From Saccharicrinis aurantiacus (GTDB taxonomy: Bacteria > Bacteroidota > Bacteroidia > Bacteroidales > Marinilabiliaceae): 64,000 nucleotides of DNA. Under the pieces are notes generated by a model. That model saw only the letters and a list, made by a program, of their open reading frames with translations, made no database searches and had not been told where the DNA came from. The position numbers and the translations under genes are program-made. The stretch covers positions 1 through 64,000 of the forward strand of contig NZ_LYBV02000018.1 of NCBI RefSeq assembly GCF_001660705.2, in the 5' to 3' direction. Shown here piece after piece: positions 28,262 to 38,616 of the stretch. The number at the start of each line of letters is the position of its first letter. Position 1 is the stretch's first letter.

Positions 28262-29539
28262 CTACTTAACCATTGTAGCTGCTTTTATACTTTTCTTCTT
28301 TCCGCCTAATCCTTGCTTAAAGTATACATCGCTTTTATGAAATACATTAGATCCTTTAAAAAACTTATCTGGTTCATCCGTACTTAAATCACAATCGAAG
28401 CGTGCAATAATTGAATAACCTTTTCCTCGTTGGCCTTGATTGGTAAAATGTGAAACACCCCATTTTATACCACTTGCATTGTCTGAATTGGTAAAAGCAT
28501 CGGGTGTATATGGTCCGCCAGCAATGGGTGGTAAAGAAATAGCTGATTGTACCTTAAAGTTTACACCATCCTCGGCATACTGAACCGTTTCGCGCTCGTT
28601 TCCATCGCGGGTAACTATTGTTGCTACGCCACTTTTATAAGGGAAAAAGCAAGTTTCGTGCCCAGAGTTTAACACAGGATTGAGGGTGTTTTTTTCAAAT
28701 GGCCCAAGCGGATCTTCGGCTATTGCTAAACCTACTGCCACTGCATATTTATCTCTTTTGTCTTCCCATTTATTGTAGGTTCCTTTGTAATACAAGTATA
28801 TTTTACCATTAAATACTATTGGAAAAGGATCGTGAATTACATCCTGATCCCACTCTCCTTTGGCACCATTAGGTATTACATTGGCTTTGCCCAACTCAAA
28901 TGGTCCTTCAGGAGAATCGGACACAGATACGGATACCGGACACCAATCGCCACGCAATCCACTTGGCTCGCTAAAGGCCTGATAATACAAATAGTATTTA
29001 CCTTTCCATATTAAAATGTCGGGTGTAGCTACCGAACGCCATCCCTGAGTTGGTTTTTGGGGGCGTTTTACGGCAACTCCCTGTTCCTCCCATGAAAAAC
29101 CATCTTTACTTGTAGCATACCAGATATCGCACAAATCCCAATCGGTAGATGGTATTTCATCCGTAGCCTCGACTGCTCTGCGCGAACCAATAGGAGGCAC
29201 TATAGTGTGGCGTTTGGTATAATAGATATAATACTTCCCGTTTACGAGTATTGGTCGTGAGGGATCGCGACGAGAGATGGTACCATCTCCTCCATTATAA
29301 TCAAAGCCATCTATCTCAGAGTATTTAAACAGCGTATACAATGGGTTATCTTGTACGCGCGGCGCAGGATAATCAAACATCCTATCCATGGCTGCACTCA
29401 ATGGAATGTTGGGTTTAATTTCTGGCATTGCATGCGGAAAAACACCGGATGCTTTCTCTTCTTCCTTCTTCTCATTAGTGGTACACGAGAATCCCATTGT
29501 GGCTATTAAGCCGATGGATAATAACTTAGTCAAATTCAT
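28262..29539 (-). CDS. GH117 lipoprotein, second copy
   Basis: The 425-aa protein has a lipoprotein signal (TMGFSC) and the same propeller as its neighbours. Visible marks are GGDGTISRRDPSRPI, TDWDLCDIWYATSKDG, QAFSEPSGLRGDWCPV, and SGHETCFFPYKSG. The C-terminus (GLGGKKKSIKAATMVK) is short and basic. It lies 87 bp after the preceding gene's end and 101 bp before the next, all on the minus strand. Surface-anchored exo-acting anhydrogalactosidase is the likely role. Confidence 0.87.
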   Translation of the reverse strand: MNLTKLLSIGLIATMGFSCTTNEKKEEEKASGVFPHAMPEIKPNIPLSAAMDRMFDYPAPRVQDNPLYTLFKYSEIDGFDYNGGDGTISRRDPSRPILVNGKYYIYYTKRHTIVPPIGSRRAVEATDEIPSTDWDLCDIWYATSKDGFSWEEQGVAVKRPQKPTQGWRSVATPDILIWKGKYYLYYQAFSEPSGLRGDWCPVSVSVSDSPEGPFELGKANVIPNGAKGEWDQDVIHDPFPIVFNGKIYLYYKGTYNKWEDKRDKYAVAVGLAIAEDPLGPFEKNTLNPVLNSGHETCFFPYKSGVATIVTRDGNERETVQYAEDGVNFKVQSAISLPPIAGGPYTPDAFTNSDNASGIKWGVSHFTNQGQRGKGYSIIARFDCDLSTDEPDKFFKGSNVFHKSDVYFKQGLGGKKKSIKAATMVK

Positions 29540-29640
29540 ATATTCTTAATTTTTATTGGCACCGCCAAAAGGTTTAATACCTCGGGGCTTGTCTTATAAA
29601 TACTGTATTTAATACCTCTCTGGTCTTGCCCAGAGGCAGT

Positions 29641-31956
29641 TTATTTATTTATTTTTTGATTGTCTTCCTGAATTCTTTTGCGTTGCTTTTCGCTTAATCC
29701 ATATTTAAAATACTCATCCGGACTACGCAAAAAGTTATGGTGTTTCATTTCCTCATCGTGCATATCTCTGCTCAAATCGCAATCGAAACGGTACAGCTCA
29801 GAATGCCATCTTTTAGAATTCTTTCCTCTAAAATTGATAAAGTGACCAATACCCCAAGTAATTCCTCTTCCATCTTTAGAGTCAGTAAATGCATCAGGGA
29901 TGTAAGCATTTGGCCCTGTTGGCATCATTTCGGTAATGGCCATTACTTCAAAATTCACCCAATCCTCGGCATACTGAATAGTAAAATGCTCGCTACCATC
30001 GCGAATGGTTAATGATGCTACTCCTTCTTTCCAAGGGAAGAAACAAATCTCATGACCTGAATTCTGAACCGGATTCAAGGCATGCTTTTTAAATGGGCCA
30101 AGCGGATTATCAGCAATAGCTAACCCAATACCGCTCCAAACCGTTTGCGGGCGGTTAAATGCTGCCTTATAGTACACGTATATTTTGCCATCTTTTACCA
30201 ATGGCGTTGGCGCCTGAATGGCGAATTGATCCCACTCTCCTTTGGCTCCGGTAGGAATCACCACATCGTTCACATGCGTCCACGGCCCATTGATGTTATC
30301 GGCGTAAGCCACACCAACCGGACAATAATCGCCACGCACACCGCTTGGCTCTGTAAATGCCTGATAGTAGATATAGTACTTGCCTTTAAACTTTAAGATA
30401 TCAGGTGTTGCCACGGCTCTCCATCCCGGAATTGGATACTCAGGACGCGTAACGGCTACACCTTGCTCTTCCCAATGGAAACCATCTTTGCTGGTGGCAT
30501 ACCAAACCTCAGCCAAATCCCAATCGGTTGTAGGGATAGTATCATTCCAAGTTCCATCGGTCTTCATCACAGAATAATCTTGTGAAAAGCGACCTACCGG
30601 AGCAATTGGAGTCTCTCTCTTGGTATACCACACGTAATATTTGCCATTTTCAAAAAGCACCTTCGAAGGGTCGCGACGTGTTATGGTTGCATCCCCATCG
30701 TTATAATCAAAGCCCGTAAGCTTGGTATATTTAAACTGCGTGTAAAGTTCGTTTTCAGCATTTACATGCGATGGATACTGATTAAAACTGCGATCTAAAG
30801 CTGAACTCAATTCGTAATCTTTTGAATACTCAGTAACCTGATATGGAAAAGCCTCAGTTTTTGGCTTCGGCGTTTTTAAAGGAATCACCAAGGAATACGA
30901 AATTTCACTCCCTTTTGGCAAGATGGCAATAATCAAAGCCTTAGGCATACCATTCTCCATATAGAATTTTGGCATATCTGCTGTTCTTTCCGTTTTGGTT
31001 ACTGTGCCATCCGTCCATTTAATTTCACCTGCTTTAATTACCAAAAAGTTCTTTGCAGGCTTCCAATCAAAGCCCATATCACTGCCTTCAAATAACATGG
31101 TAGATCCATCGGGGTAATCGCTCCAAACGCCTCGCGAGTCTTTAGCCAAGCAATAATAATTACCGTTATAAATCCACTCTACATGATCATCAATGGCAAA
31201 TGAAGCTTTGGGTTTCTCAATAAAAGGCTCACCCGTATCAGTAAATGGTCCGAGAGGTGAACGAGATGTTGCGGTTACATGAACCACTTTACCATTTTTA
31301 AACTTTGGGTGCGGCTCAACATATTTATAGGCCATTAAAAACACACCATCGTTACGGCGTGTTACTGTTGGCGTTGAAGTCATCATTCTATCGCCTGTAA
31401 CATCAATCAAAGGCTTATCGAAACGTTTCCACTCACCGTTTAAATCATCGGCCACAGCCAAACCAATACGCTGATTGTTGCGATTTATCCACCACTCTTG
31501 GTCATTCTTAATTGAAGGCATTCTGTCATCAGGAGTTTTATCCCAATAACCACTTCCTCGGTTACCCATATGGTATAGGTAATATTTGCCTTTATACTCT
31601 ATCACATGAGGATTATGGGTACAATCACCATCCCAATATTGATTGCCTCTTGGTGGCAAAACTAAATTTTTGAACTTGTATGGTCCAGTAAGATGATCAG
31701 AAACCGCATGTGCAATTTCGGAATGTGTAACCCAACCATGGTGGCCTCTACTTTTTAACCACCTTGAATATATGGCATGGTATTTACCATCCTTTCCTTT
31801 TAAAATGTTGGTTCCCCACACATTGTAATCCTCTTCCTGAATAATATTTGCTTTATCAAACTTTTCAGGAAGTAATTCTGCAAAATTAAAATCTTCTTGT
31901 GCATGAACACTGATGACTACGATAATGCATAATAATGTAACTACTATTTGTTTCAT
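29641..31956 (-). CDS. Bimodular protein: GH43-like propeller fused to GH117
   Basis: The 771-aa protein has a Sec signal peptide (MKQIVVTLLCIIVVISVHAQ) and no lipobox, unlike the other three. Residues ~30-370 form a first five-bladed propeller (VWGTNILKGKDGKYHAIYSRW, CTHNPHVIEYKGKYYLYHMGN) of the GH43/GH117-like type whose family I cannot name. Residues ~385-755 form a full GH117 module (DGDATITRRDPSKV, TTDWDLAEVWYATSKDG, SGHEICFFP). A single polypeptide with two propellers suggests sequential attack on neighbouring linkages, or a binding-only first module. It is in the middle of the operon. Confidence 0.85.
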   Translation of the reverse strand: MKQIVVTLLCIIVVISVHAQEDFNFAELLPEKFDKANIIQEEDYNVWGTNILKGKDGKYHAIYSRWLKSRGHHGWVTHSEIAHAVSDHLTGPYKFKNLVLPPRGNQYWDGDCTHNPHVIEYKGKYYLYHMGNRGSGYWDKTPDDRMPSIKNDQEWWINRNNQRIGLAVADDLNGEWKRFDKPLIDVTGDRMMTSTPTVTRRNDGVFLMAYKYVEPHPKFKNGKVVHVTATSRSPLGPFTDTGEPFIEKPKASFAIDDHVEWIYNGNYYCLAKDSRGVWSDYPDGSTMLFEGSDMGFDWKPAKNFLVIKAGEIKWTDGTVTKTERTADMPKFYMENGMPKALIIAILPKGSEISYSLVIPLKTPKPKTEAFPYQVTEYSKDYELSSALDRSFNQYPSHVNAENELYTQFKYTKLTGFDYNDGDATITRRDPSKVLFENGKYYVWYTKRETPIAPVGRFSQDYSVMKTDGTWNDTIPTTDWDLAEVWYATSKDGFHWEEQGVAVTRPEYPIPGWRAVATPDILKFKGKYYIYYQAFTEPSGVRGDYCPVGVAYADNINGPWTHVNDVVIPTGAKGEWDQFAIQAPTPLVKDGKIYVYYKAAFNRPQTVWSGIGLAIADNPLGPFKKHALNPVQNSGHEICFFPWKEGVASLTIRDGSEHFTIQYAEDWVNFEVMAITEMMPTGPNAYIPDAFTDSKDGRGITWGIGHFINFRGKNSKRWHSELYRFDCDLSRDMHDEEMKHHNFLRSPDEYFKYGLSEKQRKRIQEDNQKINK

Positions 31957-31992
31957 AAATCAAGTATTTATTATAGCATATAATTTTTACAA

Positions 31993-33285
31993 CTATTGCT
32001 GCGTTAATTGCTTTGCAGCTTCTTCTCGTTTCTTTCTTAAACCACCCAAACCTTGTTTAAAATAAACTTCAGGACGGTGCCAAACTCCGGTTGATTTCAT
32101 CCATTTTTCATCTACATCTAAACTTAAATCACAGTCGACACGGGCAATGATAGAGTGTTTTCTATCGCGCGATGTTGCTGCATTAATAAAGTGACAGACA
32201 CCCCAGGTTACACCTCGGCCATACTCAGTATTTGTAAATGCATCTGGCGTATAAAATCCGCAAGCAGTTGGCGTTAACTCAACGGTTGCTGCAATCTCAA
32301 AATTTACACCATCGGCGGCGTATTGTATGGTTTGTGCTTCGTTGCCATCCTTAATTGCAATGGCAGCAATACCCTCTTTAAAGGGAAAATAAGTAGTCTC
32401 GTGTCCTGAGTTTAGTACAGGGTTTAGTGGGTGCTTCTCAAAAGGTCCGAATGGGTTATCAGCTATTACCAGACCGTGGGCAACTGCATATTTATCTCTC
32501 TTATCGGGCCATTTATTATAGGCTGCTTTGTAGTAAAGGTAGATCTTACCATCACGTACAATAAGATGCGGGTCTTGTGTCTGATCCTGATCCCACTCTC
32601 CTTTTTTACCTCTTGGTACTAACTCTTTCCCTGTGTGTGTCCAGGGGCCATCTGGTGAATCAGCATAGGCCATTGATATAGGGCACCAATCGCCGCGTGT
32701 TCCGCTTGGTTCGTTAAATGCCTGAAAATATAGGTAGTACTTTCCTTCCCAAATTAAAATGTCAGGCGTAGCCACAGAACGCCAACCTAAAGCAGGTTTC
32801 TTTGGTCGAGCCACAGCAACGCCTTGTTCTTCCCACTTAAAACCATCTTGGCTAGTAGCATACCATAAATCGCATAAATCCCAATCGGTAGATGGAATTT
32901 CGTCGGTAGCCTGATCTGCTTCTCCCCAGCCAAGAGGTGGCACTTTTGTATGGCGTTTGGTATACCATATATAGTATTTACCATTAATTAAAACAGGTCG
33001 CGATGGATCACGACGCGTGATGGTTCCATCTCCGCCATTGTAATCAAAACCTTCTAAACGTGTGTATTTAAATTGCGAAAACAATTCATTATCCTGTACG
33101 CGTGGTGCCGGATAATCAAACATACGCTCTGCCGCTGCACTTAGCGCGAAATCAGGTTTTGACTCAGGCATTGCGTGGGGAAATACCTTGTTTTCTTTGA
33201 TAACTATCTCTTTATTTTCACTCGTTGTACACGATATCCCTAATAAGGTGATAACACCAAGTATTAATAACTTTGTAGTTTTCAT
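31993..33285 (-). CDS. GH117 lipoprotein, third single-domain copy
   Basis: The 430-aa protein has a lipoprotein signal (LLGISC) and a GH117 propeller with GGDGTITRRDPSRPV, TDWDLCDLWYATSQDG, and SGHETTYFPFKEG. The C-terminus (GGLRKKREEAAKQLTQQ) is charged. It is closest in appearance to the copy at 26888. It is 66 bp downstream of the GH3 gene and 36 bp upstream of the fusion gene, which supports one transcript. Confidence 0.88.
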   Translation of the reverse strand: MKTTKLLILGVITLLGISCTTSENKEIVIKENKVFPHAMPESKPDFALSAAAERMFDYPAPRVQDNELFSQFKYTRLEGFDYNGGDGTITRRDPSRPVLINGKYYIWYTKRHTKVPPLGWGEADQATDEIPSTDWDLCDLWYATSQDGFKWEEQGVAVARPKKPALGWRSVATPDILIWEGKYYLYFQAFNEPSGTRGDWCPISMAYADSPDGPWTHTGKELVPRGKKGEWDQDQTQDPHLIVRDGKIYLYYKAAYNKWPDKRDKYAVAHGLVIADNPFGPFEKHPLNPVLNSGHETTYFPFKEGIAAIAIKDGNEAQTIQYAADGVNFEIAATVELTPTACGFYTPDAFTNTEYGRGVTWGVCHFINAATSRDRKHSIIARVDCDLSLDVDEKWMKSTGVWHRPEVYFKQGLGGLRKKREEAAKQLTQQ

Positions 33286-33351
33286 ATTTTCAATCCTTTA
33301 AATTCTTATTGATTTAAACCGAATTAACTATTTTTCATTTTGCCTTGAATA

Positions 33352-35556
33352 TTATCTCAAAATAATTGTACTCTCCTTTGCAAAGCTTGCTCCTAAGCGC
33401 TTACTTAATTCGCCTGGAGAAGCATTACCCAAAACTACTTTATACTCGCCCTTGTGCCAAACTCTTTCTCCTTCCTTGTTTACAACCTTAAGATCATCGG
33501 CTTTAACCGTAAAATTTATAGTCTGCTTCTCTCCCTTTTTTAGAGATACTCGTTCAAAGGCTTTTAAGCTTTTTAGTGGAATACCACCTGAAGAATTTAC
33601 TGGGTTTATATACAATTGAACCACATCGCCCATATCAAAATCTCCTGCATTACTTACTTCAAGCTGAATGTTTAAGTCCTTGCCTTTTTTAAGTTTGCTT
33701 GCCTCAATAATTAAATCGCTGAAAGTTGTTTTAGAGTAAGTTAATCCGTAACCAAAGGGATACATAGGCTCCTTAGTCATATATTTATAGGTACGCCCTT
33801 GCATAGAGTACTGATCGTATGGTGGTAATTGTGCTACGTTTTTAGGGAAAGTAATTGGTAGTTTACCCGATGGAGATACCTTTCCGAAAAGGATATCAGC
33901 TACTGCATTTCCGCCTTGCTCGCCAGGATACCACATTTGAAGAATGGCATCGCAATGCTCTTCAATTCCCTCTAAGGAAACAGGACCTCCACTTGCAATT
34001 ACCAATACCAATGGCTTATCGCCTTTCTTTTCTATAATCTGCTTCACGTAGTTTATCTGATTTTCTGGTAAGGTCAGAAATTCTTTATCCCCATGCCATG
34101 TAGAAGCAATGGCATCAACAGATTCGCCTTCGAGATAACGCGTTGTTCCCACTACACAGATTGTAACGTCAGCCTCTTTGGCAACCATAGGCCCCCAATT
34201 TTTAGGGTTTGGATTAGTTTGAAATGGTAATGCACCAGTACGGTAATTTAAAGAAGTTCCCTTAGAAACGGCGCCTGCAACTCCTTCCATAACCGATACC
34301 AAACCTGTACTTACGCCATAATAACTACCCATTAATACATCGTTAGAATTGGCAAATGGTCCTGTTATATATGGGATCTTAATTTTGGGTGAAAGCGGTA
34401 GAGTGTTATCCTTATTCTTTAATAATACAATTGATTTCTGAGCCACTTCTCTGGCTAAATCAATATGTGCCTGACTATGTATCTCATCAGGACTAATATT
34501 ATTGTATGGATGATTTTTGTCGTTATCAAATAATCCCAATCGGAAACGCGTTTTGAATAACTGCGATACTCTTTCGTGGACTAACTCTTCGCTCACCATG
34601 CCGTTTGCTACAGCATCTTTTAGGCTTTTTTGGTAGGTTCCACCGCAATTTAAATCAACGCCAGCTTTTAAAGCCAATGCCGCGGCATCCATTGGAGTAT
34701 CGGCATAGCCTTGTTTACCCGCTGCACCTGCAATGGCACCACAATCGGAAGTTACATAACCATCAAAACCCCATTCTTCGCGTAAGGTTTCTTTTACTAA
34801 AAATTCGCTGGTACACGATGGCTTTCCATAAACCATATTATAAGCCGTCATTACACCTTCTACCTTAGCATCTTTCACTAAAGCCTCAAAAGCAGGGAAG
34901 TAAGTTTCATATAAATCTTGTTTTGGCGCTTGCACATCAAACTCTAGTTTGCCGTGCTCAGGTCCCGAGTGCATTATAAAATGCTTGGCACAGGCTGCCG
35001 TTTTCAATATCTTCGGATCTTCACCTTGTAAACCTTTAACGAAGGCAACACCAATTTGCGACATCAACAATGGATCTTCACCATAACACTCTTGTCCACG
35101 ACCATAACGAGGATCTCTGAAAAGATTTACCGTTGGCGACCAAAATGTTAAACCTGCATATTTGCTATGGTTACCCATTTCTTGTGCAATTGTAAACTTA
35201 GCTCTGGCCTCTGTGGAAATAGCATCTGCCATTTTTTGAATTAAAGCAGGATCAAATGTAGCACCCATACCAATTGCCTGTGGAAAAATAGTTGCCTCTC
35301 CGTTACGCGCTACACCATGAAGCGCTTCACTCCACCAATGGTAATCAGGCACGTTTAAACGAGGAATGGCTTTGGAAGCACTCCCCATTTGACTAATTTT
35401 CTCTTCTAAAGTCATCTGGGATACTAGTATCTCTACACGCTCTTCAAGAGGCAAGTTTGTGTCATAGTATGATTGATTGATTTCTTGCGATAACATTGGT
35501 ACTGACAATACCAAAGTTATAAATGCTAGTAGTAATTTTTTATTTTTTCTCAACAT
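33352..35556 (-). CDS. GH3 family beta-glycosidase
   Basis: The 734-aa protein has a signal peptide (LLLAFITLVLSVPMLSQ) and three parts: the N-terminal TIM barrel, the alpha/beta sandwich, and a C-terminal fibronectin III-like domain (VSNAGDFDMGDVVQLYINP). The candidate nucleophile is the Asp in YVTSDCGAI. Members of this group are annotated as beta-glucosidases or xylosidases. In this operon a beta-galactosidase acting on the oligosaccharides left by GH16 and GH117 is more plausible (inference). It is 9 bp downstream of the sulfatase gene end. Confidence 0.9.
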   Translation of the reverse strand: MLRKNKKLLLAFITLVLSVPMLSQEINQSYYDTNLPLEERVEILVSQMTLEEKISQMGSASKAIPRLNVPDYHWWSEALHGVARNGEATIFPQAIGMGATFDPALIQKMADAISTEARAKFTIAQEMGNHSKYAGLTFWSPTVNLFRDPRYGRGQECYGEDPLLMSQIGVAFVKGLQGEDPKILKTAACAKHFIMHSGPEHGKLEFDVQAPKQDLYETYFPAFEALVKDAKVEGVMTAYNMVYGKPSCTSEFLVKETLREEWGFDGYVTSDCGAIAGAAGKQGYADTPMDAAALALKAGVDLNCGGTYQKSLKDAVANGMVSEELVHERVSQLFKTRFRLGLFDNDKNHPYNNISPDEIHSQAHIDLAREVAQKSIVLLKNKDNTLPLSPKIKIPYITGPFANSNDVLMGSYYGVSTGLVSVMEGVAGAVSKGTSLNYRTGALPFQTNPNPKNWGPMVAKEADVTICVVGTTRYLEGESVDAIASTWHGDKEFLTLPENQINYVKQIIEKKGDKPLVLVIASGGPVSLEGIEEHCDAILQMWYPGEQGGNAVADILFGKVSPSGKLPITFPKNVAQLPPYDQYSMQGRTYKYMTKEPMYPFGYGLTYSKTTFSDLIIEASKLKKGKDLNIQLEVSNAGDFDMGDVVQLYINPVNSSGGIPLKSLKAFERVSLKKGEKQTINFTVKADDLKVVNKEGERVWHKGEYKVVLGNASPGELSKRLGASFAKESTIILR

Positions 35557-35565
35557 GATTATGTT

Positions 35566-37347
35566 TTATAAATTGTTGCTGCCTAGATATTTTATGTAAG
35601 TATAGTATACGCCATAGTTCTGTTTCCCTTCAATGAAATCATTAACTAAAAGCGTTTTTCCTTTTTCAAGATCCACTGTAAAAGTTACGGCCTCATCCTT
35701 TTCTGTTATTGCTTTTTCAAGGATTTTATTAGCGACTCTGATTCTTACTTTTTCAGGATGAATGGTTTGGTAGGTATACATCCCTTTGGGATTTTCTGAT
35801 GGAATACCCCACACTGGCCCTGAGCATTCTTTGGGCCAACGGCAACATTCTATCTGATACTTACCGTCGCGTTCCACTTTAATGGCGTGGGTGTTGTTCT
35901 TATTCCTTTTACCAGCGCATACTTGTTCTGCTTTCCAAATTCCACCGTCTTCGCCAATGGCGTGCTGTATGCTTAGGGTAACTTCCTCTTGTGCAGGGTA
36001 GCCTATTAAGTTGCAAGTAAACTCATTGTACTCGGTGTTTTCTTTTGCTTTTGCTAAGAATTCCTGATTTGCATTCAGCATTTGCATCACCAATTCTCTT
36101 TGCTCATTGGCAACATTATTCTTTTGCTTTCTATCGTCTTTTATATTGTACAACTGCTTTCCGTTTAGCAAACGCCAATCATCCTGCATAATGCAAGTTT
36201 GCTCAATATCCATTGGCGGGCGCCAATCTTGACGGTGGTGTACATATACATTTCTTGGCTGTAGATTTTCACTCTCCTTACGTAACAGAGGTGAGAAATC
36301 AAGACCATCTAATTCCATAGTCTTAGGAACCTTCAGCTTACACAATCCTGCTAAAGTAGGAATCAAATCAACATGAGCGGTTAGTTCACGGATATCTTTA
36401 CCGCCTTTTATTTTGCCATCTTTCCAACGAATAAAAAAGGGGACACGATGACCGCCATCGAGCTTACTGCCTTTTTTACCACTAAAGCCCATGTTGTAAC
36501 CAATCTTTCCATCTTTACTGACTCCATTTCCGGAACCGTTGTCTGTGGTGAAAATCAGGATGGTATTATCTGCCAAATCCATTTCCTTAAGAAACTCCTC
36601 AAGCTTGCCGAAATTTTCATCTATGTTGGTAATCATTCCGTAAAACTCAGCGCTGTATATGTTTTTCCCTACTTCTGATCGGTAAGGTGCTGCATATTTC
36701 TCATCCACAATCAATGGACTATGGGGTGCATTGGTAGGCAAGTAAATAAAGAAAGGCTTGTTCTTATTCTCCTTTATAAACTTGATAGTTTCGTTAAACC
36801 AAACATCGGTACAATAACCCTCGAACTGTTGCGGCTTATTGTTTACGTAGTAGGTATCATCAAAATAGCTATTGCCCCAATAATCAGAAAGCTCTCCTAC
36901 TCCACCTGCTTTGTGAAATACGGCATGATCGAATCCGCAATCAGTAGCACGCACCGGGTAATTATCGCCCAAATGCCATTTACCAAACATAGCGGTTGTG
37001 TAGCCGTTTTGCTTAAACATATCAGCCATGGTTGGTGCGCCATCAAATAAAGCATCTCGACCTTTATAGGTAGCCCAAACCCCATTATTTATAGGGTAAC
37101 GCCCCGTCATAATTGCGCCACGCGTTGGCGCACAAAGCGGACTCACATGAAAGTCGGTCATTCGAACCGATTGCTTGTAAAAAGCATCGAGATTTGGTGT
37201 TTGTATATAGGCATTTCCATGACAGCCAATGTCTCCTATTCCCTGATCATCGGTAAGAATGAGTATCACATTGGGCTTATCTCCCTTTTGAGAAAAAGTA
37301 GAACCAAAAAACCCAAGGAAAATCATTAGATATAAGACCCTTTTCAT
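35566..37347 (-). CDS. S1-family (formylglycine) sulfatase
   Basis: I use the ATG at 37347 (593 aa), which starts a signal peptide (MKRVLYLMIFLGFFGSTFS) and lies 4 bp after the upstream gene; an earlier start would overlap it. The C-X-P-X-R motif is CAPTRGAIMTGR, with Cys72 to be oxidised to formylglycine. ILTDDQG gives the calcium-binding aspartates and TDNGSGNG is the late metal motif. The C-terminal ~120 residues are an extra beta-sandwich. Its place between GH16 and GH3 suggests desulfation of a sulfated galactan such as porphyran or carrageenan. No maturase (anSME) gene is in the window. Confidence 0.9.
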   Translation of the reverse strand: MKRVLYLMIFLGFFGSTFSQKGDKPNVILILTDDQGIGDIGCHGNAYIQTPNLDAFYKQSVRMTDFHVSPLCAPTRGAIMTGRYPINNGVWATYKGRDALFDGAPTMADMFKQNGYTTAMFGKWHLGDNYPVRATDCGFDHAVFHKAGGVGELSDYWGNSYFDDTYYVNNKPQQFEGYCTDVWFNETIKFIKENKNKPFFIYLPTNAPHSPLIVDEKYAAPYRSEVGKNIYSAEFYGMITNIDENFGKLEEFLKEMDLADNTILIFTTDNGSGNGVSKDGKIGYNMGFSGKKGSKLDGGHRVPFFIRWKDGKIKGGKDIRELTAHVDLIPTLAGLCKLKVPKTMELDGLDFSPLLRKESENLQPRNVYVHHRQDWRPPMDIEQTCIMQDDWRLLNGKQLYNIKDDRKQKNNVANEQRELVMQMLNANQEFLAKAKENTEYNEFTCNLIGYPAQEEVTLSIQHAIGEDGGIWKAEQVCAGKRNKNNTHAIKVERDGKYQIECCRWPKECSGPVWGIPSENPKGMYTYQTIHPEKVRIRVANKILEKAITEKDEAVTFTVDLEKGKTLLVNDFIEGKQNYGVYYTYIKYLGSNNL

Positions 37348-37351
37348 AGTA

Positions 37352-38599
37352 TTATTTCTTTTGATAATAGCGTACATAATCCACCTTCATGCTAGTTCCG
37401 TCAATGGCATCAGTCACTGGGCCTGACCATTTAATGATGGCCAAACTTAACCATATGGGTGATTCGCTAAAACAGAAATCGTTTTTCTCTCTGCGTACCT
37501 CTTGCCCATCGAAATAAAAAACTATGTTTTCTTCGTCCCACAATAAGCCATAAGTATGAAACTCTTCTCCAAAATTGTAATCCTCAGATACATCTAACAC
37601 AGAAATATCGTTCCATTTTCCATTATAGAAATATTGAACCTTATAATCAGAAAGCAGGTTGTGCCAATTCTTATGCTTATCTCTCCATCCATTTAAAAAT
37701 TGAATACAACCAATGGTGATTTCGTTATCCCATTCAAACTCAATCCACTTGTTTCCTTTTTCTTGTGTGCTCCAGCTTGTATTCCATTTACCATCAATCA
37801 AATTCTTTTCTGAATTATTGTTTTTGTACGAACCACTTGAGCTAATTTTCACATCCTTGGCTGTGGCCAGATTCATTAAACCCGCAATATCAGTATCTGC
37901 TGTAGGCGACATTACATCAGGATAATTTCCGTTGTTGATGCCGTAAACCCTGAACTCACCAATATTAAAACGTGCGTTATTATTTGATTGTAATCGTACT
38001 TTTTGCGCTTTCACCGGAATTTCTAATTGAATGGAATATCCAGGTTTAGCACCAAATGGGAAAGCTTTATGATATGAATAATGCTTTTTCTTACCATTTT
38101 CATCATAAGTAAAATCGCTCCATTGATGGATGTTGGTATTCATTTCGTTAGGATAGTGCCCTTCGTTAATATCTATTTCAAAACGCTTACCTTCTTTCGG
38201 GTCAGCACCTCTAGTCATTAACCAAAACGAGTTATTGGTAGCCTCAACTGCTGCATACTTATATCTGCACTCGAAGTATCCGTACTTGAATCGCTTTTTA
38301 GTCCATATACTACCTGAAGTCCACTCCTGACCTCCTTTATTTTCTTTTCTATTTTCTAAATGCAGCAAACCATCCTTTACTACGGCATTCTCGCGCCAGC
38401 GACTGCACAGAATATGATGATTCGATCCGTTTTGCGAATCCCAACTATCATCTAATTTACTATCGGGATAATTAAACTCATCGTTCCACGATAGGTACCA
38501 ATTTTTGGTGGTATCAATTTCGGCGGGTAGTTGAGCATATATTAATGTAAACGATGTGCTTAAAAATAGCGCAATAACTAAAGAAAATGCCTTTTGCAT
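37352..38599 (-). CDS. GH16 endo-galactanase with a nested F5/8C (CBM32-like) domain
   Basis: The 415-aa protein has a signal peptide ending in IYAQ. The GH16 fold begins LSWNDEF and has the beta-bulge active site EIDINE (Glu141, Asp143, Glu146), the type shared by agarases, porphyranases and kappa-carrageenases. After NTNIHQW (~158) the catalytic domain stops. About 165 residues (~175-340) of a discoidin-like domain follow (GEFRVYG, NLIDGKWNTSW, KWIEFEW, YKVQYFYNGKW). The GH16 domain resumes with EEFHTYGLLWDEENIVFYFDG to the end. It is thus an insertion, not a C-terminal addition. There is no sorting domain. Confidence 0.86.
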   Translation of the reverse strand: MQKAFSLVIALFLSTSFTLIYAQLPAEIDTTKNWYLSWNDEFNYPDSKLDDSWDSQNGSNHHILCSRWRENAVVKDGLLHLENRKENKGGQEWTSGSIWTKKRFKYGYFECRYKYAAVEATNNSFWLMTRGADPKEGKRFEIDINEGHYPNEMNTNIHQWSDFTYDENGKKKHYSYHKAFPFGAKPGYSIQLEIPVKAQKVRLQSNNNARFNIGEFRVYGINNGNYPDVMSPTADTDIAGLMNLATAKDVKISSSGSYKNNNSEKNLIDGKWNTSWSTQEKGNKWIEFEWDNEITIGCIQFLNGWRDKHKNWHNLLSDYKVQYFYNGKWNDISVLDVSEDYNFGEEFHTYGLLWDEENIVFYFDGQEVRREKNDFCFSESPIWLSLAIIKWSGPVTDAIDGTSMKVDYVRYYQKK

Positions 38600-38616
38600 A
38601 ATTATAGATTTATTTT

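Noticed and set aside
26888-33285. Assigning the GH117 proteins to GH43 or sialidases
   Set aside because: The RRDPS, TDWDL and SGHE motifs and overall order fit GH117; only the N-terminal module of the fusion remains GH43-like.
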